Assembly (NCBI GenBank): GCA_024138015.1
Contig: JAMXBB010000003.1
Coordinates: 71,086,468-71,150,467, forward strand
Length of the DNA stretch: 64,000 nt
Direction: 5' to 3'
From: Lumnitzera littorea
Lineage: Eukaryota > Streptophyta > Magnoliopsida > Myrtales > Combretaceae
A model generated the notes under the pieces. The model did no database searches. It saw only the letters and a program-made list of their open reading frames with translations, and had not been told where the DNA came from. Below, piece by piece: positions 20,419-30,852 of this stretch. Positions within the stretch are counted from its first letter, which is position 1. Every line of letters starts with the position of its first letter. The translations under genes and the position numbers were made by a program.

Positions 20419-21560
20419 ATGACAGATCTAAATATGAATGTTGGTATCAGTAATGATAGTGGAGTTGTCCACCATGGGCATCAGTCTTAGGGAACTTCCA
20501 AAAGCACTAACGAGAGGCTCGATGAGGTAGCTAACCTCTTGGTAGATCTGACTCGAGTTGTTCATGCATTGTCTTGCCAACTCACTGAGGTTGCGTACAA
20601 CACTTTACAAGCTACTCAACTTATTAGAGGTTAGAACCCAGCTTAACTATTTCGAGGTGGAGGAGTTGACGGACGAGTAAAGTGAAGGATAGACATAGGA
20701 GAGCTTGATGAGGAGGAAGAAGAGTATTTTGAAGAGGAGTGAGTATGAGCCCCTATAGCGTCTGACCATGTGAAGCTTTGAATTTCGAGTTTTAATGGAT
20801 TTGGGAATATTGATGAGTATTTGGATTGGGAAGAGAAAGTAAAGCATGTGTTTGATTATTACCAATATGAGGATTATGAGAAAGTGAGGACTGCTGCTGT
20901 TGAATTTTCCGGATATGCCGCCATATGGTGGAAGAACTTTTAGGCCATGAGAATGAGAGACGGGTACTGAGAGATTAACACTTGGCTTGAGATGAAGAGA
21001 GTGCTTAGAAATAGATTTGTGTCGAAAACGTATCTCTAATATACTTTCACTTGGCTTCAGGAGCTGAGACAAGTAGGCTGAACTATTGATGAGTATGTTC
21101 AGGAATTCTAAATGCTTATGATATGATGTGAAGTGGAGGAACCACCAGCCTGAATAATCTTAAAATTTGTTAGTGGGTTAATAGGAGACATCCAAGACAT
21201 TGTGGAACTCCAATGATTTGACACGATGGATGAAGCTATTAGGATTGCCCAACGTGTAGAGGGGCAAGGACCTAAGTGCTGATTAGTCGACTAGGACAGA
21301 TAAGTAACTGGACTCTGTTGAGTACCGAGCTGAGTATAAGGGTTGTTGTTAGAGTTAAGTAGAAAAGCCAACCTGAAGTTGTAGTGTCGATAGAAACGTA
21401 TGAGAAGGGGCAAGGGTTTGGTAGGAAGACCAGCTAGATCAAATGCTTTAAGTGCTAGGAGTTTGGACATATGGCTACTTAGTACTTGAACCAAAGGACG
21501 ATGGTCATTAAGGGAGACATCCTAAAGTTAGACGTAGAGAGTATGGATTAGGAACTCGAG
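20419..21560 (+). pseudogene. Gag of element G, degenerate
   Basis: ATG at 20419 (MTDLNMNVGISNDSGVVHHG) begins the frame. The capsid core reads FNGFGNIDEYLDWEEKVKHV, FDYYQYEDYEKVRTAAVEFS and GYAAIWWKNF (20790-20940), a typical plant Ty3 gag signature (the F.G...P..YL.WE..VE..F pattern). The zinc knuckle near 21440 reads KCFKC.EFGHMAT.Y, where the last Cys of CCHC is Tyr and a TAG replaces a residue. Frameshifts occur near 21000-21350. Confidence 0.8.
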
Positions 21561-21998
21561 GAGGAAGAGGTTCCTGCCGAGAAGGAGAACACCAAGAAAG
21601 AGTTGATTGAGGAAGGCATGTATGCCGAGGACTTTGACCAGCTACTCATAGTTATTCGACATACTATGAGCATGGAACCCTTATGAGAGGAGGAGTAGAG
21701 AGAGAACTTATTTTATATCACCTGTACCAATGTGGCATCAGCCGACCTAGTCTCAAAGCTAAGGTTACCGACTATTGCACATTCGAAGTCGTATATGTTA
21801 CATTGGTTGAGTGAGAAGGGAGCATTATATGTCACTTGGCAAATACTGCTGCCGATCATTATCGGTAATTACATTGACTAGATTTCTTACGATGTATTAC
21901 CCATGTGTGCTTCCCATGTGTTGTTAGGAAGACTGTGGCTAGGAAGACTTTAGCTGTTTGATAAGAGAGTCATCTATGATGGTTATAGCAATACTTAC
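21561..21998 (+). pseudogene. Protease region of element G, degenerate
   Basis: An acidic linker (EEEVPAEKENTKKELIEEG) is followed by a protease-like stretch: SKLRLPTIAHSKSYMLHWLS, then ISYDVLPMCASHVLLGRLWL, which matches the conserved C-terminal part of Ty3 proteases (C.V.PM.ACH.LLGRPW). The N-terminal catalytic D-S/T-G motif is not recognisable. Confidence 0.6.
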
Positions 21999-23600
21999 AT
22001 GCTCGAAAAGGATGATCAGAATATCACGTTAAATCCGATGCTGCCGAGAGAAGTTCACATGTTATACATGAAACTTACTTGTAGATCAAAGAAGGCTCTG
22101 GTGATGAGTAGAGTTGAACTCCTAGAGGCCATTAATGCTAAAGAGCCGACCCTCTTATTGGTCAGGCAACTACTGGAAATGAAGGAGCAGGACAATTTAC
22201 CCTAAGAGGTGAGGGGATTGTTGGATGAATATGCCAACCTGTTCTCAGATTAGTTACCTGAAGGGTTGCTTCTAACTTGAGGCATAGAGTACTGCATTAA
22301 CTTAATACCCGGTACTGCACTACCAAACAATCTAACTTATCGTATGAATCCCAAGCAAGCTTCTAAGCTTCAACGTCATGTCAATGAGTTGTTGGAAAGA
22401 GGATATGTGAGAGAGAGTCTTAGCCCTTGTGCTGTGCCTAAACTTCTAGTGCTGAAGAAGGATAGAACCTGGTGGATGTGTGTTGATAATCGAGTTGTAA
22501 ACAAAATCACGATCAAATACAGGTATTCGATCTTAAGGCTAGAAGACATGTTAGATGAATTGAGTGAGGCCCAAATTTTTAGCAAGATTGATCTCAAGTT
22601 TAACTACCATCAAATCTACATAAGGCTAGGAGATGAGTGGAAGACTGTGTTCAAGACTCGACATAGGCTTTATGAGTGGATGGTCATGCCCTTTAGCTTG
22701 TCGAATGCCCCGAAAACCTTCATGAGGCTTATGAACCATGTATTGGGATATCTCATCGGGAAGTGTGTCATGGTGCACTTTGATGACATCTTGATCCACA
22801 ATGTCGACATGTCAAGTCATTATGAACATATCTGAGTAGTCTTGAATATTCTCTATGTCGAGAGATTATTTGGCAACCTAAAGAAATGTTGCCTTTGCTA
22901 GGAGGAAGTGGTATTCTTGGGGTATGTAATTAGTGGAGGAAGCTTGTGAGTCGATGATGAGAAGATCCAAGCAATTGTTGAATGGCTGACACTTACTACT
23001 TATGCCGATGTGATAAGTTTTTATGGATTGGCTTCGTTTTATCGAAGGTTCATTAGGAACTTCAGTACCTTTGCTGTACCCCTTACTGAATTAACAAAGA
23101 AAAACAGTGACTTCCAATGGGGAGAAAGGGAAGAGAGGAATTTTGCCAAGATAAAGAAGAAGTTGACCTCTACCTTGGTGTTAGTGTTCCTCGACTTTGA
23201 CAAAATTTTTGAGCTAGAGTGTGATGCGTTAGGCATTAGAATAGGCACTGTCCTGATGTAGGAAGGCCAACCAATTGCCTTCCATATTGAGAAGCTCCGA
23301 GGACCCCAGTTAAATTACTCCATGTATTACAAAGAGCTCTTGGCACTAATCCGAGCATTGCAAGTATGGCAGTACTATCTACTGCTGAGATAATTTGTCA
23401 TATATATTGACTATGAATCACTGTGGTACCTTCGAAGTTAGACCAAACAATCCAAGCAGTAAGCGAGATGGGTTGAATTCCTTGAGGGATTCAATTTTGT
23501 GATCAAATACAAGTAAGGAAAGAGTAACGTAGTTGCAAATGCTCTTTCGAGGAGGCTTGTGCTCTTATTAAAACTGCAGACCAGACTGTTTGGTTTTGCG
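21999..23600 (+). pseudogene. Reverse transcriptase/RNase H of element G
   Basis: Best preserved gene of the window. 22344-22835 is open for 163 codons: MNPKQASKLQRHVNELLERG, YVRESLSPCAVPKLLVLKKD, FSKIDLKFNYHQIYIRLGDE, MPFSLSNAPKTFMRLMNHVL and the active site MVHFDDILIHN (catalytic Asp pair present). After a stop, GYVISGGSL and ISFYGLASFYRRFIRNFSTF (23010 on) lead into the thumb and RNase H, ALGIRIGTVLM to KGKSNVVANALSRR-like text at 23515-23560. Order and length are normal for Ty3 pol. Stops, mainly TAG, and few frameshifts disable it. Confidence 0.92.
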
Positions 23601-24840
23601 AGTATCAAAGAATAATACTCTGAGGATCTACACTTTAGACCAATAATTTTCTGATGCGTTGATGGGAGGACAATGAAAGAGTATTATGTAGAGGATGGCT
23701 ATCTATTTCAAGGGGGGAAACTGTATGTGCCGACTTGTTCCTTATGGGAATTATTAATCAGAGAAGCCCACAACGGTGAACTCTCCGGACTCTTTGGAGA
23801 AAGGAGGACCTGTGAACTCTTGAATGGTTGGTTCTTTTGGTTGAGAATGCTAAGAGATGTGCATTGAGTAGTCGAAAGCTGTGCTATATGCAAAAAGGCC
23901 AAGTGCTGAGCTGAACAAAGGAAAGCAATGCCCTTACCTATCTCGACGAAGCCATGGACTGAACTAAGCATGGACTTTATTCTTGGACAACCAAGAACTG
24001 CTCGAGGAAAAGATTCTGTAATAGTCGTCGTGGATTGGTTTAGTAAGATAGTATACTTCATGCCCTGCACCAAAACTAACAACGCTTTGGCTATTACTTC
24101 TCTTTTCTTATAGGAGGTTGTGAGGATACATGGCGTACCAAGAAGTATAGTCTTTGATAGAGACCCAAAGTTCTTGAGCCATTTCTAGAGAACCCTATGG
24201 CGTTGACTGGGAACTAAATTACTCTTCAGCACCTTATGTCACCTCTAAACCGATGGCTCAATAGAGGTGGTTAATCGTGCTTTGGGTTCACTACTTTAAG
24301 CTGTAGTAGGCAAGAACTTTGTTGATTGGGACATCTGCCTACCAGTGGTCGAGTTTGCTTAGAACTGAATCGTACGTGACACCACTAAGTAGACTCCCTT
24401 TGAAGTGGTTTATGGATTCAACCTCGAGTTACCCCTTGACCATGCCCCTATACTTGCACCTGTACAAGAAGACCCCGACGCGTTAACTAGAGTACAATCC
24501 CTTCAGTACATCTATGATAAGGTCACTTAGCACATTGACCAGGTTGCTAGAAGAATGCATGAAAAGACCAAGGGTCGGTCGGCTAAACAATTTGAGTTGG
24601 GAGACTTGGTATGGCTACACCTTAGCAAGGAGCAGTTTTCGAACAAAAGGAAGAACAAGTTATTTGCAAGAGCAGCAAGATCTTTCAAAATCCTCTAAAA
24701 AATCAATGATAATGCCTACAAGTTAGAGCTACCTGAGGACTATGGGGTTTCTAACACTTTCAACATTGTTGACCTTAGTCCATACCAGCTTCACGGAGGA
24801 TTGAGTGAACACCATTCAGATCTTGATCCTAAATCCAAAA
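23601..24840 (+). pseudogene. Integrase of element G
   Basis: An HHCC-like region reads EAHNGELSGLFGERRTCELL then CAICKKAKC; the second zinc-binding His (GHFG in relatives) is Leu here. The DDE core shows ELSMDFILGQPRTARGKDSV, SIVFDRDPKFLSHF and TDGSIEVVNRALGSLL, with all three acidic residues present. The C-terminal part is LGDLVWLHLSKEQFSNKRKN, then NDNAYKLELPEDYGVSNTFN and IVDLSPYQLHGGLSEHHSDL, ending without a chromodomain. Several TAG stops interrupt it, for example at conserved Trp in SHF.RTLW near 24185. Confidence 0.9.
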
Positions 24841-24841
24841 C

Positions 24842-24854
24842 AACCTAGAGGGAA
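24842..24854 (+). promoter_or_regulatory. Polypurine tract of element G
   Basis: The sequence CCTAGAGGGAA directly precedes the 3' LTR start TGATGGGAATC. This is the expected PPT place for plus-strand priming. Confidence 0.6.
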
Positions 24855-24935
24855 TGATGGGAATCAAGCTATGAGACCCTTAACCTCTAGCTGAGACCGG
24901 GACTAGAGGGGCTAGTATGATGGATCCTTTAAGGC
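24855..24935 (+). mobile_element. 3' LTR fragment of element G
   Basis: TGATGGGAATCAAGCTATGA and the following bases to GATGGATCCTT match the first 80 bp of the 5' LTR with about 15 differences. Beyond that the two LTRs do not align, so about 740 bp of the 3' LTR are missing or replaced. Confidence 0.8.
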
Positions 24936-25990
24936 CCCTCGGGCACAAACATGCGAGTCCTCTCGTAACCAAAAGTAATCAGGGCCTTTCAAGCACAATA
25001 AAGCGAGTCCTCTCGCTATCAAGTGGAGAACCCATGCTAGCTTTACCTTAACGTTAAAAATACTATTTATGGCTCCACAAGCCCTTACAGCGATCATGCA
25101 AAAATTTGTTTAAGGATAGAAAAGCTTTTGCCAAAACTACTTTTCTTAAGATTTTTGCAAGGCTAGTACTCTCCATTCATACCTTTACCAAGTCATAGAC
25201 ATGCGACGAATAGAACCGGTTGTTTAGGCAGATATTTATATTTATCAATTTAAAAAAAGTGATCATACGGATGATAGCATATAAACAGAACAGTCATTCA
25301 AACATACAAGCAATAGCAAACAGCAAAACATCATACAAGTAATACGCACAAGCAAGGAGCAAGTCATTAGAACTCCCTCACTTGGATTATTGCTCATTCT
25401 CCAAGCCTTTAGGGTTTCCAGGACTCGATATCGAATACCTAAATCAAAATGGTAGACCTTATAAGTGTTATGAGAATTTGGATTCCTTAGTCAACTAAAA
25501 GTCTATTGTCGTTTATCTAGTTTCCTCCAATATAACCCGAGTATAGTATGTATAGTGCTACCATGCTCCATGAGATTAATAGTAGCTATTTTCTTATATT
25601 AGTAAGGTATGAGGCTTCTTTTATGTATTTTGTAATTTTTTTGTTCTGATTCCGATATTTGCAAACTTATAGTCGTTTTTCATCGTTTTCGGACGCACGT
25701 TCACTCAGTGATATCCGTTTTGGACGTTAAGACTCGTGTTTTACGATATGAACTAAATTTAGAGAAATTTTAACTATGAAAACTTAATTGCTCTTATTAC
25801 TTATATTTATATCTTTTATTTATACTTAATGAGTTAGTTAACCCTTAAATCCTTATACTTAGAGGATTTTACTTTACTATTACTAATTCATGTACTTAAT
25901 TAAGTATGATCCAATTTAGAAAGTGTATTAGGGTTTACTAATTTAGGATCCTAATTATGATACACTCTTCTTCTTTTCTTAGTTTATAAT
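24936..25990. other. Unclassified, LTR-like sequence
   Basis: No ORF of interest. At 24954 and 25006 the word GCGAGTCCTCTCG occurs twice; in the second copy it is followed by C, giving a GCGAG/CTCGC inverted repeat. Further right, AT-rich sequence with CGTTTTTCATCGTTTTCGGA near 25673 has the look of a Ty3 LTR, but no ends were found. Confidence 0.3.
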
Positions 25991-26160
25991 CTATGCTTAT
26001 GTTATGCTTACATCATCATTTGCTTAGGTCATTGCTTATGTTATCACTTGCTTATGTCATGGCTTATGTCATGGCTTATGTCATCATGTGCTTACCTCAT
26101 CACTCACCTCATCATTTGATTACATAAGCATCATCTCATGCTTATGTCATATGTACATAT
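25991..26160 (+). repeat. Short tandem repeat GCTTATGTCAT
   Basis: GCTTATGTCATG and variants (GCTTATGTTAT, GCTTAGGTCAT, GCTTACCTCAT) recur about every 11-14 bp. Low-complexity array, probably replication slippage. Confidence 0.7.
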
Positions 26161-27389
26161 CTTATGTACATTTTGTTTCTTACTTTATACTTATGTACAT
26201 ATGCCTTATACATACATATACTTATACATCTACCTAAATTTATACCCTATTTATACATGTATACCTACTCATATACCTATACGGTTAGATACGTATTTTT
26301 ATACAAAAATTCGTATGCCTAATCTTTTCCTTAAGAAAATCCTCTCAATTTCATCCTTTTGTATTTCTATGTATGTATTTAGTATAGTATACACATATAT
26401 AGTTAGATATGGTCTTAATTCAAGTTATGTACATGATAAATACCTATGTATAAAGGTTCACATATTTGTATTCCTTTGGTATTTCTTTATGTACACATAC
26501 TTATAAGCTTATACTCATGTCTTCCTTTCTTCTTCTTCAAAAGTTCTAATTTCTACACTTAAAGATGGGAACTTTGTTTCCTCTTCTTCAAGACATCACT
26601 AAACATCTAACTACTTATCTAATCTACCTAATTAACTAACTAATGAATAACATAAAGTAAGTTAAGTACACACCTTTAGATGTGTTGGATTTAAGGAGGC
26701 AAAAGTGAAGAAATGAAAGTGAAAGGGAAGGGGAAGGCTCACGGCATGGAGGAGGATTTTTGTTTTGTTTTGTTTCTTTTGTCTTTGTTTTTCTTATGGA
26801 AGAAGGAGAATGGTGGGGTCTAGAAGGAAGAAATTGTGGACAGCAATTGAAGAGAAAAGGAGGAGAAAAAATCAAAAAGAAAGAAAAGAAAAGCCATCAT
26901 TAAGGAAGAGATATTTTCTTTATCTCTTAAGTGTATTTTGTTGACTTTTCAAAGTGTTGACTTGGTCAACTCTCCTTAAGCTTATGTAATTTTATACACA
27001 TAATGTAGTAATTAAGGGAAATTAAGGGAAAAATGAAGGAAATGAGAAGAAATGAGGTATTTGATGAATTGATTAGTAAGAGTAGATGATGAGATCTTAC
27101 TTTAAGTATTTATAACCTATAAACATCATTTGGTAAACTACTTAGTGTAATTAAGATGAAAAATGTCATTTAAGGTATTAAGGTTTACTACATTTAACCT
27201 AATCTCCAACCATACCTCTAACTCTAGGTAAGACTATCTTAATCATACACTTAAGAAATAAATGTAATCTATGATTCATTATCTTAGTTTCTAAGGGATC
27301 GCTTAAGTATTCTAAATGTTTATGCATGATTGAGGGTTATCCTTAGTCGTTTACCGATGAAATGGCAAAATGTGAAGGATATATTATCA
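26161..27389. other. AT-rich low-complexity DNA
   Basis: 26160-26520 is rich in TATAC/TACATA words; its open frame of Tyr, Ile, Leu and Cys is a product of that composition and is not called. 26700-26900 is purine-rich on the plus strand. 26940-27389 has no feature that I recognise. Confidence 0.5.
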
Positions 27390-27575
27390 TTTAGGGTTTT
27401 TGGGTAAAGTATGGTGAATTAGTGCTTTTATATCCTTAAAGTTATAGTTTTAGGGTTTTTATTACTTTAGGGCACAATCTCTAATGTTTTTACACATTTA
27501 GGGTTTCATATATTCTTACGCGATTCAATCTTCGATTGTCATTTTAGGGTTTTGATGAGGTTCGAGGTTTTAGGG
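27390..27575 (+). repeat. Cluster of six plant telomere-type heptamers
   Basis: TTTAGGG occurs exactly at 27390, 27449, 27466, 27497, 27543 and 27569, all on the plus strand, with a GTTAGGG near 27588. Four are followed by TTT. They are separated by 17-59 bp and so are not a perfect array. They could be a decayed interstitial telomere tract or a set of telo-box motifs. Confidence 0.7.
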
Positions 27576-27779
27576 TCTTCGTATGTGGTTAGGGATTCAA
27601 TTGATGATTTAATGTTTTTCATATTCACTTTAGGTTTTAGATTGAGATTTTAATCTGCTTTAAATCTTACTGACTCTTTTGAGTTCGGGAAATCATTTAC
27701 AGTTTGGACATTTGTTTCTATACTTAGGAAGCTAAATTCGCGGGGTTTACATTGTTAGTTTGACTTTAGCTATTTGACT

Positions 27780-28565
27780 AATGTGTTATCAATGATAGAG
27801 ATAAGAAAATGTATGCCTTTATAAAGGATGGAAAGAAGATCATACTATAGGCTTGGCCTATAGTCAAGTTAGTGAGACTTGGAACTAGCTTACTCGAGCT
27901 TTGAAGAAGAAGGCTTTTACAATGACCTTAGGTGAAATAAATCAAATCATGAAGGCCAATGAGCCTATTTTTCTATTGGTTTGATGTTTATTGGAATTAA
28001 GAGATTTGAGTTTAATGCCTGAGAAGGTAAGAATATTGATATATGAGTTCATTGACCTATTCCTTAAGGAACTTTCTAAAGAATTGCCAATAGTTTAAGG
28101 AATAGAACATTGCATTGCTTGTAGCCAGGTGTTGCTCTTCCTAATCGACAATGAACCTTAAGTAAGCAACTAAGTTGAAAGATAGGCAGACGAGTTGATA
28201 GAGCGTGGTTATGTTTAAGAAAGTATAAGCCCATATGTTGTGCTAGCTCTACTCATCCTAGAAAAAGATGAATGATGGCACTTGTACATTAATAACTGAG
28301 TAATCAATTGGATCACAATCAAGTCCAAGTATCCAATATCGAGGCCTGATGACATGTTAGATGAGCTTTATGGTGAGAAGATTTTTTCCAAATTGACTTG
28401 AGGAGTGGCTACCATCAAATACTTATGAGACTTGGAGATAAGTGGAAAATAGCCTTTAAGACAAGGCACGACCTATATGAGTGATTGGTCATGCCCATTA
28501 GCTTGACAAATAGGCCAAATACATTTATGAGGCTCATGAATCATGTGATGTAACCATTCATCAAA
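27780..28565 (+). pseudogene. Ty3 protease-RT fragment (element H), degenerate
   Basis: Begins with FIKDGKKIIL, followed by AFTMTLGEINQIMKANEPIF (linker to RT), PEKVRILIYEFIDLFLKELS, GYV.ESISPYVVLALLILEK and SKYPISRPDDMLDELYGEKI. The RT continues in another frame as GVATIKY/SGYHQILMRLGDKWKIAFKT, LYE.LVMPISLT and FMRLMNHVM. This matches the RT of element G motif for motif. It stops just before the YVDD/FDDI catalytic site, which is missing. Many stops and frameshifts. Confidence 0.75.
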
Positions 28566-28705
28566 AGGACTCCATTCTAGTAATCATTGATCACTTCAAC
28601 AAGTTGGCACACTTCATACCATGTTAACAAACTAATAGCGCTTTATATATTGATCTTTTCTTCTAGGAAGTTCGACTACATGGACTTCTAAAGTCCATAG
28701 TGTTT
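28566..28705 (+). pseudogene. Integrase fragment fused to RT by deletion (element H)
   Basis: Straight after the RT text PFIK, the frame reads DSILVIIDHFNKLAHFIPC, then SALYIDLFF and HGLLKSIVFDK, the first half of a Ty3 integrase core (VVVDRFSKMAHFIPC in relatives). RT palm end, thumb, RNase H and the IN zinc finger have been removed. The IN frame breaks at 28705-28712 and resumes at about 57805 with DR.T.LP, an overlap of TTGATAAG and TTGATAGG being visible at the two breaks. Confidence 0.75.
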
Positions 28706-30230
28706 GATAAGTACTAAATTAGACATATTTTTATGGGTTATTTAGATAGTGTTTTTATGTATTTCTTAGCTATTTTTAGTTATTTTGGTGCTCAATTGGA
28801 TTATATTTTGATTTCAAGATTTGTATGATGAATTTGATTAAGTTTTGGATGATTTAAAAGAGGATTTAGGTGAATGATGAAGTCTAGAAGAGAATCATAC
28901 CTAAGAATGTTGTCATTAATTGAAATCACGTCCTAAATAGTAAGAAACAAGGAAGAATTGTTTGGCTAAGAGGATTATGGGCATGAACCGCCTATTTTAC
29001 TCATTAGCAATTGTTGAGTAGAGAAAGATTAAACCCAAGAATCATGGGCATGAACTTAGGGCATGAACATGTTATTTCTTTCGAATTTCCTTGTTTTTGA
29101 AGAGATTTGAAGCCTTAAAAGTTGTCATATACATGTAACTATAAAAAAGGCCTTATAAACATACTTAGGCATAATATCACTTATTCATCTTTCATTCTTA
29201 GGCTAGGGTTTTGGACTTCTTCTTCTTCTTCTTCTTATTCCTTTCTTTCTTTATTTTTTTGATACTTTAATTTAGTTTTAGTATTCAATTATTTTGAGCC
29301 CCAAATTTAATGTAATTACTTTTCTTTTTTATTATCAATATATGATTTCTTATTATTGAGATCTAATTGCATTGTGCTTTATTGTATTAAATTAATATTT
29401 ATCAAGGTTGTTAATTCAATGCTAGAGCTTATTTTAGAGATTACAAGATCCTATTGTGTATGGACTGGTGTAATTGAAGTAGACTAAGTGATTGGCAACT
29501 TTGTTTCTCCGAATCATGATGACCTAATAGTAGAATTCAAAGACTTAATGTGATCTTTATATATTCTATTGTAGAAGCAATTCAGGTAGATTATAATTGA
29601 GGTTAGGAGTTTATGAGTAGAAGTAATTTCGATTAACTTATTTTAGTAATTCCCACATTCCAATAAGCAAGAGTGAGATTTATAGATTACATAGTAGTTA
29701 TAGGGGGATTAGTAATTGAATACTAAGTTAATGCATTCGTAGTTAATTTTAATTAACTTTAATTTTGTTATTTGTTCTATTTTAATTAGAGTAGTTTAGA
29801 TTGGTTGTCTTTGATTAATTGAATTTATTTGTTAGGTTAAGGGTAAGTACTAGTTTATTTTCTACTACTCTAACTACTCTTAGGATTTAAAATTTGAAAA
29901 ATCTAAAAAGAATTCTTTCCTTTTGAATTAGGTTTGCATTTAGTTGCATTGTTGTTACTTAAATTTGCATCTTACTTTATTTTCTTTCTTTTGTATTTGT
30001 AGATTTTATTTGATTATTTTGAAATTCAAGGTTGAGATATTTTTTTTTTATTGATTTTGATTACATTGGCTGTAGAGATTGAGATGGAGTAAAATTAGAG
30101 AAATCAAGGAGATAACATTGTAGTGCACATAGTAGTAGTTAGGTACAACTCGTACCTACGAATTATAGACATGTGTGTTGGTGTAGTGGGAACTACCCTT
30201 GCTCTTGTGAATATTTGAACTTATAACTCA
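28705..30230 (+). mobile_element. Athila-like LTR C (right end uncertain)
   Basis: Starts TGATAAGTACTAAATTAGAC, an Athila-type LTR start. It contains GGGCATGAAC three times (28980-29060), TGTAACTATAAAAAAGGCCT with TATAAACATA near 29152 as a promoter candidate, a (CTT)n tract at 29215-29236, and an AT-rich U5-like part. A segment at 57683-57711 repeats the TGTAACTA.ATAAAGGCCTTATAAA block in the same orientation, so C may have bounded the large insertion in the IN gene. The end near 30230 is a guess from the change in composition. Confidence 0.5.
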
Positions 30231-30451
30231 AAAAATCCTTGATAAAGTAGTATCCTAAATTCCAAGAAGTACTCTTAAAAATTTAGAAAAATGTTTAACA
30301 AAGAATCCTTAGACCTTTAATGAATTAACCCTTACATGAGCCACTTTGCCATACCTACTACACATGTAAGTAATGTGAAACAAAAAATGAAGTCTATAGT
30401 GGAGTTAGACAATGAGCAGAGAGAGAAGGTACTTTTGATGTTAATGTCGTA
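30231..30451. other. Unclassified spacer
   Basis: AT-rich sequence between LTR C and the MITE candidate. No ORF or repeat recognised. Confidence 0.4.
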
Positions 30452-30846
30452 TTTAGTATGTGGGAATGGACAGGAATAGAAATGCGATTTTTGGTTGCAT
30501 TCCCTTTCTCTATGTTTATAAGAATAATTTGAAGGTGGAATTATGATTCACTAGAATCATTGATTCTACCTTTAAGGGGGAATTCGATTCTACTTTTGAG
30601 GGGGTAGAAGTGTAATTTAATTCCATCCTCATTAATAGATTAACACAAAAATACTTATGTAACCTTCAAAAAAATTATGGCATGCAATAACAAAGGCCAT
30701 CTTTAATAATTAATATTATATAGGCATTTAATGTCATTCCATCCTATCAGTATTTCCAAACACAAGAGATGATTTATCATTCTGATCCTCATTCCATTCT
30801 ATTTCAATCTATTTCATTCCATTCTAGACAATTTTTGTATACTAAA
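30452..30846. mobile_element. MITE candidate, 395 bp
   Basis: Bounded by TTTAGTAT at 30452-30459 and ATACTAAA at 30839-30846, perfect 8-bp inverted ends. Inside the ends both sides are rich in GGAAT or ATTCC words (GGGAATGGACAGGAATAG on the left; CATTCCATTCTAGACA on the right), giving a longer imperfect terminal inverted repeat. No coding capacity. No clear target duplication was found, so the superfamily is not assigned. Confidence 0.5.
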
Positions 30847-30852
30847 TGTGAC

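Larger units (their letters stand above)
19421..24935 (+). mobile_element. Ty3 element G (tRNA-Met PBS, Reina/CRM-like pol)
   Basis: 5' LTR, perfect tRNA-Met-type PBS, gag with zinc knuckle, PR, RT/RNase H, IN, PPT and the first 81 bp of the 3' LTR, all in one orientation and nearly one frame. About 20 stops, mostly TAG, break it. It is nested in the antisense ORF of element T. The 3' LTR stops matching the 5' LTR at about 24935, so no TSD can be tested. The lineage call (chromovirus relative without a visible chromodomain) is tentative. Confidence 0.85.

Noticed and set aside
20647..21072. 141-codon minus-strand open frame
   Set aside because: Antisense shadow of gag of element G, whose sense strand matches the family core motif.
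23708..24082. 124-codon minus-strand open frame
   Set aside because: Antisense shadow of the integrase of element G.
26138..26506. 122-codon open frame of Tyr, Ile, Leu and Cys, membrane-like
   Set aside because: Lies in TATAC/TACATA low-complexity DNA and has no start context or homology; composition alone explains it.
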